A stretch of DNA of 64,000 nt from Ehretia macrophylla (GCA_037974665.1 CM075765.1:56305747-56369746); one strand, 5' to 3'; numbered from the stretch's first letter, positions 11,330-23,526 are shown. Numbers and translations are program-made. The notes: a model not told the origin generated them from the sequence alone.

Positions 11330-12137
11330 AATTTTCAGTTATTGCTTTTCTGACCTAGCAACCCCTGTCCTTCTCCTTAGTTTCTAAACTAGTAGAATCG
11401 TGGGACATCAAAAATGGGAAGTTGATTGTTGGTTTTTATTCCTCATTCTCGTATAGGTGAACTTGGTTTGTTCAATTCTTAGGGATAAGAAGGATCCACT
11501 GGGAAGACTGGACTAGTGTCTTCATTAGTTGGAAGCAATTAGTTTCCACTGGCCTCATTCGAAGAATGAACAAGAAAAGGGTTACTGTTTCGGTAGGATA
11601 GATGGATATGGCCCAATGGCTAAAGCTCTGCTAGCTTCTTGTTGACTGAACTCTCTTCTTTAGGCTCCGAGTTGTTTTTGGGTGGGATGGTCAATTTTTT
11701 CTTCGCCACTAGTGGCAACGAAGTTCTTGGTAATTAGCAAGGGGAAATGAAGATCTCCACTCATTTCTTTCATTCAGTGCCTGCGGTGAGGTGCGACCCA
11801 CAACAAACGAAGGGGGAAAGCTTGCTTTGCTTGCTATAGCCCTATTTTAGTATATTAGGCTTGGTAAGCATAAGCTATTTAATTTAAGTAGGCTCACAGC
11901 TTTGCCAGAAGCGACGAAGGGAGGTTGGGGAAGGTTGACGACTACATGAGGGAGAAGCTATTGTAGAAGCTTTACCCCTTGCTTTACAGAGATTGTTATG
12001 AACTGACTAAGTGACTAGATTCCCCCAGAATACTAGCTAAGCTAAAAGTCTTAGTTCCGTTCAATTAAATCAATCAAAAAGCACCGCCCCCCCTTCTTAG
12101 AATTAGAACCCATTGAGGGGGGCCTCGGCCCGGGAAG
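11330..12137. other. Spacer between trnN and trnY
   Basis: No gene recognised; mitochondrial-type spacer, ending in a short C/G-homopolymer-rich stretch (12084-12134) just before trnY. Confidence 0.5.
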
Positions 12138-12219
12138 GAGAGAGTGGTCGAGTGGTAAAAGTGATAGACTATAAATCTGTTGAAATTTTTCTACGTAGGT
12201 TCGAATCCTGCCTCTCCCA
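12138..12219 (+). pseudogene. trnY: Mitochondrial tRNA-Tyr fossil, anticodon GTA changed to ATA
   Basis: An 82-nt class II tRNA with the long variable arm of tRNA-Tyr and an intact T arm and 3' end (GGTTCGAATCCTGCCTCTCC). Compared with the mitochondrial trnY (GUA) I recall, the D arm has GGTCGAG for GGCCGAG, the anticodon stem GTGATAG for GCGACAG, the anticodon ATA for GTA, and the second acceptor base is A opposite C. Nearly all differences are C-to-T or G-to-A. It lies about 0.5 kb upstream of nad2 exon 3, its usual place. Confidence 0.88.
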
Positions 12220-12734
12220 CTTGTTTGTTGTAAACTTCAGAGAAAAGAAAAGAGGCATTCGCCAGCGTAGGAAGGCCAAACGAGTGAAGCTGTTTCATTT
12301 TCTAGCCATGCCCTAAAGTGAAATTGTATCATATGTTAGTTAGAGAGGTTGGCGAACTACTACGATCTATAGATTCCCTATCTATATCTAATCCCAACGA
12401 GAATAGAAGTGAGTCGCTTCCGGCTTGTCTTGTAGTTGTAGTCTTTTAGCTGATGTAGTTGTCGGCCTTCCTACATGCATGCGTCCACCAGAATGCCTCC
12501 TTGTTCAGGATAAAGCCAAGCCGATACATACGATAGGTGAAGGAAAAAACCCTATTCCATAGTGCTTGGGGAATGCAAGTTTGATCAAGGATTGGAGATG
12601 AGAGGTGGACGAAAAGGCTCGAGATGGATTTAGGAGTCTTTGTAAAAGCCGTATGCAGTGAGAGTCGCACGTACGGTAACAAGGGGAGTTCGCGCCTATA
12701 CGTGCAGTGTGGTCCTTGGGCCTACCAACCCTAT
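12220..12734 (+). pseudogene. nad2: nad2 intron 2, 3' half (trans-spliced group II intron)
   Basis: In flowering plants nad2 exons 1-2 and 3-5 are transcribed separately and joined by trans-splicing through a split group II intron. This segment is the downstream half. It is identified by a clear domain V (12645-12679) 55 bp before exon 3, followed by a domain VI-like stem and the end CCCTAT, the same final bases as introns 3 and 4. The start is set arbitrarily after trnY. Confidence 0.75.
12645..12679 (+). other. Group II intron domain V
   Basis: GCCGTATG pairs with CGTACGGT around a bulge and a short hairpin, the catalytic domain V signature. It is well preserved although the neighbouring exon carries a stop codon. 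Confidence 0.8.
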
Positions 12735-12895
12735 TTGTTCCATGATCTATGGGTATACTAGAGCTACCCACTTTGATCAATTAGCCAAGATTTTGACTAG
12801 ATATGAAATAACTAGTGCTCGATCTAGTGGTATTTTTATGGGGATTCTATTTATCGCTGTATGATTCCTATTCAAGATCACTGTAGTTCCTTTTC
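12735..12895 (+). pseudogene. nad2: nad2 exon 3 (NADH dehydrogenase subunit 2), broken
   Basis: The frame from 12736 encodes the subunit 2 stretch containing ATHFDQLAKIL and SSGIFMGILFIAV, a membrane segment of respiratory complex I. The segment is exactly 161 bp between a CCCTAT intron end and the GGGTGG intron start. TGA at 12862-12864 replaces a sense codon (apparently GGA, a G-to-T change). Two conserved glycines have become Arg and Ser by G-to-A changes. C-to-U RNA editing cannot remove this stop, so the copy could not make full-length protein. Confidence 0.9.
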
Positions 12896-15416
12896 GGGTG
12901 GCTGTAGGATTAACAACTACCTATAGGTGGTAGGGTATGGTAGTACCGCTTAGATTGAGGCCAATCTTCCTAGCCTTAGCGGGCCTGGCTTAGAGCGCAT
13001 GAAACTCATCACTACCTCGTAAGGGCATTGAGACCATAGCATGTTACACGAAAGCGCTGCTTTATCTGTAGTGTTGTCACACAGCTGCCCACCTAGAAGA
13101 ACCACTCGCTCTATAATATTATCACACAAGATAAGCACCCTGCAGGCCTACTGGCCGAGCAAATCGAAGTTCTCTTCAGGTCAACTGTCCACCCTGTCAA
13201 GTGCAAAAAACACTGTAGAATCACACAACGCACGCTGCTGGTGTGCTTCCTGCTCACGAGGAAAGAAAGAAGAGCGACAAGGTTAAGTTCAGATTTGACT
13301 GTTTGCAGCATGGGAGCAGATTACCCAAAAAATCACTGGGAACAATGAAAAAAAAAGTTATCTTGGTAACAAAAACTATAGGCGGTTGTATTGGCGAGAT
13401 CCAATGGTGAACAACTGCCCAAAAGAAAAACCGCATGGAAGTCAGAGGACCTTTAGTACTGTACTCTACCCCCGAACTAGCAACCTTCGTACCAAGCAAG
13501 ACTACCCTTGTCCCTTTCATTTCTCCCTCCCGCCTCCTTCTTTGCTTTCTTCCAATAGAGTCTAAGGCAAAGTGGTTCGTATGCCTACTTTACCTACTTG
13601 ACGAAAGGGAATGCACTTTGTTTTTTTTTCGGGTTTGTGGATTGGATTCAGTGAGCGTCACAACATAATCAAAAGGAATGAATGATGCTTTGGTTACCGG
13701 CGAACGCTTCCAAAGGTGACCCTCTCGAGTTTCTGGCTATTTTTGTCTTTGAAGTAGCCTTTCGTTGCCTTACCAAATGAAAGAAGTCACTATCAAATAG
13801 CTCGCCCTATTTAAGTACCAAATGTGTGCTCAGCCCGGTGACTAAGAAATAGGTTTGCCCTTGAATTGAAGTGATAAGGTCACAAAGGGGGAAATAGGGC
13901 TCCTATTGACTAAAGGTTGGTTATTCGTTTTCCTTTAGAATGAAAGTAGCTATGAAACCCCTACTACTTACTTTGTTTGATTCAAAAGGCGAACAACCCC
14001 CTCAACTAGTCGTATGGGGTGGGGTGCTTGTGATAAGCTACCTTGGATATGAGGAATTCCTAAAAAAAAAGCCAAAGTATAGTATTTGACGAAGATCTTT
14101 CTATCAATAGATAGGAATGAGTGCTCTATATAGGGGATAGGATCCATCTACTCTTTATCTCTCAATTTCTTTAGAGAGAGCATATATAACGATAGAAAAA
14201 AGAATCGGGTGATAATAAAGGATAGATAGACATTTAAAGGGATGTCTATTCTATTCCTCTTTTTTTTAGAGAAATTTATATATCCTTTATCTATCTCTTG
14301 TCTATCTATCATTGATTCTATCTATCATGTCAAATTTGTTTTTGGGTTCCCCGAAGCCCCTGGATCCTTTCTGCCAACGAAATGAACGCGAAGCCCGTTC
14401 TGAATACTTCTTCGATCTAGAAGTTCTCACGAAGAGAATAAGATGCTGCTCCCATCCCTATGTCTTTTCCTGCTTTGCTAATCTTCCCTTCTAACGCGGG
14501 CTGGGCGACGGGCGTGGGAGGAAGAAAGCTAAGAGAAGATGTTCATTTCTTAGGTCATTTTTTTCAGTCCAACACAGGAAAGCGCCCTCTTTTTGTCATC
14601 CCTAGAGCTTTCCAGATTTTGTATTCAACGCATGGCGTAGCTAGGACCCTTCAAATCATGTTTGAGTCTATGTTCAAACCCACCCCCTACTTGATTTGAC
14701 TAAGACTGGAAAGAATGCCTGCCAAGTTCAGATAAGGGAATGCTTCCCCTAAGCATTAAAGGAAAGGCTCAACGAAAGGAAGGAGATGCGGCGGGGGAAG
14801 GAAAAGGCTTTCGGAGATCGAGACGAGATTTTCTTTGTTTTTCATCGAAAACAAAGAAAGCCGAGGATGGCCTACGGTGTGTCTTATCTGAAGGGAACAC
14901 ACTTTTTTGACTATCGTGGTATGATTACCGGGCCTTCCCCTCGTTCCGCCTGTTGGCCTATTAGGATACCAGCCTTCGGGCTTTGCCTTCCCTTTATAAT
15001 AATTATGGCTCGGCCCGAGAAAGCGCTGGCAACAACAGAAATGAAGGGGTCCATGTAGTTGCTGCGCCCGCCCCCTTCTTAGTCAATGGGGCATAGCAGG
15101 TTCGACATCTTCTACAAAAGAGAGAATCCACTTCAAATAACCAAGCCTCCGCTAGGCAGCCTGTGGAATGGCCAAGAGTGGACCTTTTTGGATATATAAT
15201 CCAAGTCGAGAGTAGAGTTACGGGAACAACCATCTGATGGAAAACGAATTTCACCTTCAGTTTAGAGAGCACTTTTTTCGGTGAGAATTCCTTGTTCCCT
15301 TTCGTGTGAATTCCCCAGTAGCGAATTCAAAACTTGTGGGGCCCTATCTATTCAATCTCTCGAGCCTCAAAGAAAACCCCCTTCCCCTTCGGACTTCATA
15401 TCTCTTTTGACTCTAT
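12896..15416 (+). pseudogene. nad2: nad2 intron 3 (cis group II intron)
   Basis: 2.5 kb between exon 3 and exon 4, of the usual size for this intron; begins GGGTGG and ends CTCTAT. Positions 14085-14310 are rich in GATA/TATC repeats and contain inverted repeats (for example AAGGATAGATAGACAT and its partners). No maturase frame is visible, as expected for this intron. Confidence 0.8.
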
Positions 15417-15461
15417 ATATGTGGGCACGTGATATCTATGAGGGTTCACCCACCCTGGTTA
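15417..15461 (+). pseudogene. nad2: nad2 exon 4, first 45 bp
   Basis: Encodes MWARDIYEGSPTLV, the start of exon 4, and stops at GGTTA (15457-15461), where a Copia element is inserted. The exon resumes after a second GGTTA at 33954-33958. 45 bp here plus 528 bp (33959-34486) equals 573 bp, the full exon length I recall. Confidence 0.93.
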
Positions 15462-17605
15462 TTAAGGATATCATATATTTAGAGCTATGAACATCATCTA
15501 GCTAAGAATCGAGTGGAAGCGAAACATGACATTCAAAAATTTCTTAAATTCCTTGAATGATGTTCATATGAAACTCTAATCTTGATATCATGTGATTAAC
15601 ATATGCAAAACATATATAGCAAATATATATATTGACAAGTAATAGAAGTAGGAGATATCTCTTGTAGACAACTCATAGAGGGCATGAATCTGAAATTTCT
15701 TATCACTTGATGGAAGACACCATCCCTTGAAAGCACAAGAGCTCTAGTCCATCCATACGAGCAAAGAATGGCTTCTCCATCTTCGTGGTTGTTTTGTGTT
15801 AGATAACCATGGAAGATTTATGAGCTTGTTTGTGAAGAAGAGAGCAAAACAATTTCCTTCTTCTTCCTTGTTCATGACTGCGTTTTTGGTGAAGAAGAAG
15901 AGAAGACAACTTTATCTCTTTTTGCTTTATATTTTCAGCCATGTATGATGAAGATGATGAAGAAGAGAAGACTTATTCTTCTCATTTTCTTGCTCCGTTT
16001 TTCTCTTGTTTTTCAGCCATGGAGGCTTAGCAAAATTAGAAGAAGACAAATCTTCTTCTCTCTCTTGTGTAGTCTCCAACGTGTGTGAGTCTTCAAGGCA
16101 AAGAAGACAAGTCTTTCTTTTCTTTTGTTGTCTTGTCTCTGTTTTGAAAGAAAAGAGAAGACAACCTTCCTTGAATTAAGGTTGTGTTTGTATATTGTCC
16201 CCTATCATATAAGACAAGTTGGCTTATTTGGAAATGGAATAATATATATACATCAGATGTATATTGTGTAGTATCTTTCCACTAATGTATTTAAATATTC
16301 AACCTAATCACCATTAGTTGAAATTAAGAAAACAACCTTTTCATATTTTCACATTGGCCTCAACACTTACTAATAATTGCATATTGACCATAATAACTTT
16401 TAAAGATCAATTACACGATTGTTAACTTCTTAACAATTCAAGAGAAACAAAATAATATTGTTAACAGTTTAACAACTCAAAAGAAACTAAATCAAGCTCA
16501 ATAGAAAAACCATTCACCTTGCTCTATTGTGTGTGACTTTCTAGATCCACTACTATATAGCACTGAAGAAACGTTGAACATTTTCAATGTTAATCAAACC
16601 ATTTGATTTGTTTAGAGAATATCACCCGTCATTCTCAAAACACCTTCAAAGTTATTGAGTGATGTTCTAACTACCAACGTATCAAGATAGTTTATAAAGC
16701 AATGAAGTCTTATTCAAGTGAATCTATTTATGGTCGCAGATTGTTGTCGCAATCCAATCCTTCCATTAATTGTCCCATCGAGCAAGAACCATGATCCGAT
16801 TAAGTTCATAGAGTTGAAACGATACATAGATCCACATGGTGGAATGAGAGATGACACATGAAAAAACCCATTTCCATCATTCATGCTTTGGCCAAGGACT
16901 TCCTCATTTAACAACCAAACTTGGATCGCATAAGACATCGCCTCACGCCGGAGGTTAATGGATCCTATCTTGACCACTACCTATCAATCACTATACCGAA
17001 TGAATGAAACTGCAAGAGGACGCATCTCATCTCATTTGTCAAAACAATCATTGTCCGAATGCTAGAATGAAACCCCAAGATAAATGACAGCCGTAATGTC
17101 TCAAGTGTAAGAATTACATGCACAATCACAACAAATAACAAATTATTAATCCTAAGTCATGTAATTTGTTATTCACGTCACATTCAGTGATCTATTCAAC
17201 TAATAACCACCCACACGTTTGTTAATCGCATCCCTATGCTGTTATGGAACGTGCCTCACCATCCTTTATCATTAACATCCCTATGTTAATACAATGTAAC
17301 AATACATGTGATAGTCCGTAATAGATTATTGAAGTCCCGATCAAATAATGTAAGGACTATGAATACTTTAATTATTTATCATATTAAGGAAATACGCCAA
17401 CATATTCTAAACACTTTTAGAATACATTCCTTTAATGAAAATACTTGGGACTCATTCATACATGTAAAAAAAGAGAATATGAATGTCCTAATCATGTCAA
17501 TATGAAAACACACATATAGAAATAGATGTCGTATAGTATAAGTTAATGTCAAAATGTCCCAATATATGTCATCCAAATATGTAGCATTAGGGCATATCTC
17601 TAACA
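15462..17605 (-). mobile_element. Copia F, 3' LTR (minus orientation)
   Basis: A 2.1-kb LTR; a second copy is at 31832-33953. In the sense (minus) orientation it starts TGTTAGAGATATGCCC and is preceded by the purine tract of the internal domain (17606-17620), so this is the 3' LTR. The outer end abuts nad2 exon 4 at the GGTTA duplication. The sense 3' end reads CCTTAA rather than the usual CA in both copies, so the non-canonical end is ancestral. Positions 15825-16170 are full of GAAGA/TCTTC tracts with repeated AGAAGACAA and TTGTCTTC, able to form hairpins, possibly regulatory repeats. Confidence 0.88.
15825..16170 (-). repeat. Purine/pyrimidine repeat block in Copia F LTR
   Basis: Alternating GAAGAAGAGAAGACAA and TTCTTCTTCTCT tracts in three to four loose units, with TTTTCAGCCATG repeated twice. 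It is conserved at 32210-32540 in the other LTR, and a weaker version is in Copia G (43690-43860). Confidence 0.6.
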
Positions 17606-19284
17606 ATCTCCCACTTTTACTAATGTTATACAACATAGTATTAGTACAACAAACAATGATATCTCATATCAATATTCTCTAAACGAGGACCTAGCTGTAA
17701 CTGATTCAAAGTTATGGTGAGTCGGTTAGCTACATCAAAAAATGTGGCCATTTTCTGCAAAGACATATCATAATATGATTATTGGCTACATATACAAGAC
17801 ATGAAGATAGAAACACTTTTCCAAATGTTTGGACATACAGTGACACCCAGGTTCCACAAACTTGTGCAGTAGCTCCGTATTGTCGTAACACAAAAGCATC
17901 ACAACTTAACAGTAGGAACCATAACCAACTCGTATGATTTCCTCGATCCAAACAACTTCTTTCATAAAATTACATATCACAAAAGATAGGAGTTATGTAA
18001 TGGAATTAGTAGTTTGCTCAGAACATTTCTAACTTACTGAGCTCCCACTACAAATAAGCATGAACCCTAACATAGACCTTCTATTATTAAATTCAGTTTA
18101 AGAATTTGAACTAGTAAACTCGTCACTACGGAATTTGCCTCTTCCATGAACTAAAATATATCTTTAGTGCTTCCCAAGTATTTAAGAATATATTTCAATT
18201 CTATCCACCATTCCCAAAACTGGATTGGACTGATATCTACTCATAATATTTTACAGTTTACGCAATATCAAGTCTTGTACATAGTATAGCAAATACGAAG
18301 TTACTATAACTTGAACACAAATTTGCTATGCAACTAGAGTTTCTTGAACACCTTCAAAAGATACTCTATGTACAATTTAAGGAATATGTCAAGTAATCTC
18401 TTCGTACTATTATCATAGCTACAAATTCACAAGATACGAACGACATGTTCCATATGGAGAACATTTAATATGACTTGACTTTAATTAATATCACAACATA
18501 CATATCATCAACCATGATATCCAAGTCATCATTATTGCAGTCATTGAAAAATGGTGCTCCTACTATTCATTTACAATCACAAGGTTTATCCACATTCTAA
18601 ATGAAAACTAACTCTTTAATCTCATTTGAAATGGACGAAACAATTCCAAGGAATTCACTAAAAATCCACAAGTGGATTTATAAAGTATGCACATATTACT
18701 TATATCCATAGATCAGAATCATCAATATAGAAATACAATGTGCAATAATGACTAGCATAATACAGAGAGACTAAAGCATAATAATTGGAAAAAAGACTTC
18801 ATCATAGCCACCACTTTGCCATTGATGATATCTTCCAAAAACTAATCTAGCTATAAAAGGCCACTAGCCTTTTTTCATTGACTTTAACCTCTATCTCGGA
18901 GATCATCATCCAGATTAAGTTAAAGTATATGGAGTCCAAATAATATACTTTGCATTATTTAGTTTATTGGAATCGATATCACATATACCGTTTCTTTATA
19001 AATCGTAGGATCAACTAATTGATCATTATCTCAAAAACACAAACAACTTTTGTGCATCCCAAAAAGATATCCATATATTCCTTTTAAGTATGAGATAAAC
19101 TACTAGATTTACCAAGATCTTGTGTGATGACACATTCCGGACCTTATTGAATAGATTCATTACTTTGGTCTAGGTAATTTTATAGCTTTAGAGGACACTT
19201 CCTCAATTTCCATTTTATTAGAAAATAACATCTTCTTGAACAAAAAAATTTTCTTCAAGAAAGATTACTATCTAATAGATCAAT
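17606..19284 (-). mobile_element. Copia F internal domain, left part, heavily decayed
   Basis: Starts with the minus-strand polypurine tract (plus strand ATCTCCCACTTTTACT) next to the 3' LTR. The rest is AT-rich with many stops in all frames; I cannot identify protease, integrase, RT or RNase H motifs. It ends at TCAAT (19280-19284), the target site of element A2, and resumes after the second TCAAT (26132-26136). Confidence 0.6.
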
Positions 19285-21906
19285 TGTGATAACCCGAACC
19301 CGGAATGCATTTAATGGCATTTAATTGCATTTAATTAAGCGTCATCTTAAATGTTAGCATTGAATTTTGTGTTTATTTTTAGTTAAACATTCATTTGAGC
19401 TTTATTTTCATATTTCTTTTAGAAGTAATTAAATAATACTTGAGTTAATTATTTTAACGGAGTATCAACTACTTTTTATATGTATGTTACCTGGTTTTAT
19501 TTTCTTGTACCGTAATGCTCGGTTTTCAATTAAATGAAAAGTTGCTCCAAGCCGGAGTAAATTTTGAACTATGTTGCTTTTCAAAAATTATATTTTTCTT
19601 ATATTCCATAATATTTAGGTGTTATTCGTTCTTCTTCGTTTTGTGCATAGCATATCGAGACCGATAGTTAGGAAATGATTTCTAGTCCTCAACAAATAGT
19701 GAAAACTAGTATTTAGTGTTTTAATTTTAGTGTTTTAGTTGTTGTTGATTAGTATTATAATTGTATTAGTTGTTTTAGCCTTAAAATGCATGAAATAAGC
19801 TTAGTTGACCAAGTTTAAGTTAGCTTTGACCAAGGGCTTTGACTTGTTGACTTGTTGTCATCTTTTATAAGAATAAATTGGCATAAAAAAAACAAAGGAA
19901 AAGCTGAAAAAAAGAAAGAGATGGCCGAAACCATAGGAGAAAAGAAAAAAAATATATTTTCAACTTCAAATCTTCACATCTTCGCGAGGGCTTGCACGGG
20001 GTCATTTCCGAGGCTTCCAACGTGGTTTTCCTAACGTCTAGTAGCGTCTAAGATGAGGTTTCATCGTTATTTGCGCATTTGAAATAATTATGTCTAAACT
20101 TTAATTTTTGTGATTTAGCTGTAGGTTGTTATTTTATCTGTTTTATTGCTTAAAGAATGTTCCTTGATGATTGTAGAACATGTATTTGTAGCTTTTTAGC
20201 ATTTTCTACGGTTAAATATAGCAATTGTAATTTAATTTGACAATGGAATAGTAAAATATGAATAGTAAACCCCCGTTTCGTAAAAGTTGCTCTGTTTTGT
20301 GATCTGTTGATGTAGGAAGGTGCTAGATATGCTAGAATGCCTAAATATATGGTTTATTTGGGTTGTGTAATGTAAAAACATGAAAAAATGGCTTGGTACA
20401 CGTTGGGGTCGTTCTGGTCGAGTTTGGTATTTTATCGTTTTGCGTGAAGGAATTGTCGTAGTATGCCATGAAAGCACTTTTGGTGCAGTTATGACATTGG
20501 TTGGGTGATCGGTTGAGGTAGTTGTAGTTCAAACGAGCAAAGGGAAAAATCGGGGCTTTGCGGGAATTCTAGGGTAAAGTAGGGTTTCGTGGTCTTTAGA
20601 CGTGCCTTATGGTGTCCTAGGAGGAGTGGTGAAGTCGGTTTCCAAAACTCGTAGCTCGTTTGGAAGTAGTAGCATTGAGAAAGTTGGGGTCATTTAGTGT
20701 TTTAGTTGATTTTTATAATGCTTACTTATATAATGCTTACTTATATAATGCTTATTATGGATTATTATGCTCGTTATACTTGATTATGATTGAATTGTAT
20801 ATCAATTGTTGATAATTCTTGTTAGTGTTGTTCTTGTTATTGTATTGATTGTAAATGCAAATTGTATCACATGTTGTTATTACCCTACACTTCAGTGTCT
20901 TGCTCGATTATCGTTATATTCTTCGTATTGCATTGCATTGTGTCAGGCGCGTGAGTGACGGGCCTCTCTGGGTAGTCTCGGGCTGCCAGGGTTGGTTGCT
21001 CCAGCTCTGTGTCCTATTTTCGTTCTCGCTTGGGTTGCCGCCCAGGGAGTTTTAGGTCGTAGAATTGACAGAGTATGTCCGAAGTACTCTAAACAGAAGT
21101 TATAAGGTGGGTGAGCCGGCGCGTCATCGTTAAAGTCATCGAAACCTTGATCGGTACATTACTCGTTTGAGTAAACCATAGCCTTCAGAGTGTGGTATAG
21201 CTTTGAATGGTTGTGTTAATGCTTTTATTAATTGCTTATTATATTGATTGTTTATATTGATTGCTTACTTGTCAATTATATTGCTTAACTGCCTTATTTG
21301 CATTGCACGATTTTCTTTCTCTCTACCTCAATAACTGTCTCGCCCTCACTGAGTATACGTGTTGTGTATACTCACTTCTCACCACCATATTTCAGGAAAT
21401 GCCATGTTAGCTGAAAAGTTCGTGATTACGTGAAAGTTCATGCTTGAACAGTTGTCTTGCGTGCTATGTGGCTTGAGTTGTCAAAGATGCAAAGATGTAT
21501 GTTTCATGTGTTGTTTGTATTTAATGTTAAAAAGGAATGTAATTTATGTTTTACTAGGTTATTAAAGTGATTTGAAAAGCTAGTATATGAATTCAGTTAG
21601 TATAGTTTAATTTCATTGCATGTATGTAATTGTCTAAAGGAAAAAAGGTTAGAATAGTTTGGGTACTTGGAAATATTTATATTATTGTGTTTAATTGTTG
21701 AGAACCGAGGCTCGGATGGCCTTGAGGTGTTTGAATGGTTGGATACGGTGCTGGTCCACTTATATGCTATTGCTGATTTTGCATTTTGCCTGGAAACAGG
21801 GGAGACTCCGTCTGTCTTTTCCTAAAGTTTTGCCCGGGTTTGGAATTGGGTTGCGATTAGATTGATTGTTAGAACACCCGGTCTCGAGAGGGATCGGGGT
21901 GTTACA
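19285..21906 (+). repeat. 5' LTR of A2
   Basis: TGTGATAACCC to GGGGTGTTACA. Four TTGAC motifs at 19805, 19826, 19839 and 19847 and TTTTATAAG at 19863-19871 form the promoter. The donor-like site is mutated (AAG/ATGAGG at 20053; intact GT in the 3' LTR at 24310). Hairpins: AGAGTAT/GTACTCT with GTCCGAA loop 21070-21090, and GAGTATAC/GTATACTC 21351-21373. Acceptor TTTCAG ends 21395. GGCTCGGATGGCC at 21709-21721 and the GGGGAGACTCCG module near 21800. Confidence 0.9.
19805..19871 (+). promoter_or_regulatory. A2 LTR promoter: four TTGAC W-box cores and TATA box
   Basis: Four TTGAC cores within 47 bp, followed 12 bp later by TTTTATAAG. Clustered W-boxes are typical of WRKY-controlled, stress- or defence-induced promoters; whether the element responds so is inference. 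The same cluster is kept in the 3' LTR (24063-24128). Confidence 0.6.
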
Positions 21907-21908
21907 GG

Positions 21909-21920
21909 TGGTATCAGAGC
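21909..21920 (+). other. Primer-binding site of A2
   Basis: TGGTATCAGAGC two bases after the LTR, complementary to the 3' end of initiator tRNA-Met, the usual primer of plant LTR retrotransposons. Confidence 0.9.
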
Positions 21921-22439
21921 TTGTTTAGCTCATAAGCCGGGACAGGGTCCTCGGTCTGGTGGGTAGTGATCCTTGAATGTGTGCTTGTTAAGTGTTTCTT
22001 GAAAGTGTATGCTTGTATGTGAGATTGTGTGTCTTGACTTGAATATATGTACCTATGTGATATAGTTATGTGGTATGTGTTCAATGTTTCTCAAGTAAAG
22101 TGAAGTGACTACTCGTGTATCGAATTGGCTTCGTGAGTCGAATCGACCTCGTGAATTGTTATTTGCTTGAAGTATTGCTTGTAATGTGTGTATTGGAACG
22201 TCTTGAATTGGTTGTGCCGTGATTTGAATTAATTATGTTGTGCTTGACTTGATTGTTATGCTTGAGTGACTTTGTTGAATAAACTGTTTTACAAACATGC
22301 TTGCATAATAGATTAAGGTATATATGTATAAATGTGATATCTTGGCATTCATACATGTGCCGTTGAAATGGTAAGAAAGACTTCTTCTACCCCTGAAGAG
22401 AAGTGGTTAGTGGCAAGCCCTCCAAGTTATGTGGATTGA

Positions 22440-23464
22440 CGAGAATGAGTAGTAGTTGACTAGCCTTTATTTGGGAGTTGGTGTTTGCTTTTGGAGCTCG
22501 GTTATTGGCGAATCTCTAGGGTCCTCCTTTGTCCTTAACAATTGTGGAAAAGTAGCTTTCTTTTGGGGTTCTATTTGGGTTGTTCTCTGGAGCATTCTGT
22601 GGTTTTCTGATTGGGTATTCTTTGGAAACTTCTGTTGGCACTTCTTGGTAGACTTGGCTATTGGGGTTTCAATCGGATTTACTGCATGGTATTATCTATG
22701 GCATATGTGTCTCGGTCTTTATTGGTGTGTTACTGGCATCCTTTATTGGAAATTCTTCAATGGTATTCTCTAGAATTCTCAGTGGTCATTTATCTAGTAC
22801 TTATTTATTGGGCAATTCTTGGTACTTTCTTACTGGAGCATTGTTCGGGTATTTTCTTTGGCATCCCTCAGTTGGTTTGGTAATTGGAATTCCTATCGGA
22901 CTTATTGTGTAATATTACTTACGGTATTCTTTGGAATTCTTATTGGGCATTCTACTAGTATTTTCCTTATTGGCATTTATTGGAAGATCCTACACTTGGA
23001 ATTCTGCTTGGACTTATTATCTTGTATTATTTACGGCTTCTCCATCGACATTTCCACTCAGGGGAAATCTACACTTGCTGTTTTACTAAGATGTTGTAGT
23101 AGGGACTCAGTGATTGGAGGATTTCATTTAGAGATTGGCCTTTGGTATTCTTCTCAATATACTTTTACGGAACTTTCAGCTAGGTCTACTTACGGTAATC
23201 AGCACTGCATGAGGTGCATCTACTCTGGCTATCTTTTAACTTTCTTATTTGGTACTTGTTAGACTTCTATTGGAGATTCGTAAATATGGTATTCCTTCGG
23301 TACTCTTCTTGCCATTAATATGTGGTATTGATAATATCTACAGTATCCCTGCTTTAGTCTTTAGTTGGTATTTTCTTGGCATTCTTGGTTGGGATTTCTA
23401 TTCGGGTTTTCCAACGAGCATTCTTATTCACTATCTTGCTCAGCAGCTGATGAAGATTAGTTAA
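22440..23464 (+). repeat. T/G-rich degenerate repeat domain of A2 (no gag-pol)
   Basis: About 1 kb made of loosely repeated TTTGG.ATTCTT and ATTGG.ATTC phrases. All three forward frames are open for 70-147 codons and give Trp/Phe/Ile/Leu/Gly-rich hydrophobic strings, so openness reflects base composition (few A in stop-forming context) rather than evident coding. Element C has a similar block at 49980-50420. Either a decayed repeat-bearing filler or a membrane-type peptide; I favour non-coding. Confidence 0.5.
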
Positions 23465-23526
23465 ATTTGGATGTCAGATGATGTAGAGTCCTATTGGAAG
23501 AAGAATTGCGAGGACGCAATTGTTTT

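Noticed and set aside
15439-15461. Copia F LTR starting at TGAGGG, because that sequence precedes both LTR copies
   Set aside because: This stretch encodes YEGSPT of nad2 exon 4. The LTR starts after GGTTA; the repeat before the second copy is a duplicated exon edge.
15825-16170. A CRISPR-like or satellite array in the GAAGA/TCTTC block
   Set aside because: Units vary in length and sequence, there is no spacer pattern, and the block is an internal part of a Copia LTR repeated in both copies.
22456-23464. Overlapping 70-147 codon frames as membrane protein genes of element A2
   Set aside because: Several frames are open at once over the same T/G-rich repeat sequence, which reflects composition. 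No start context or domain supports coding.
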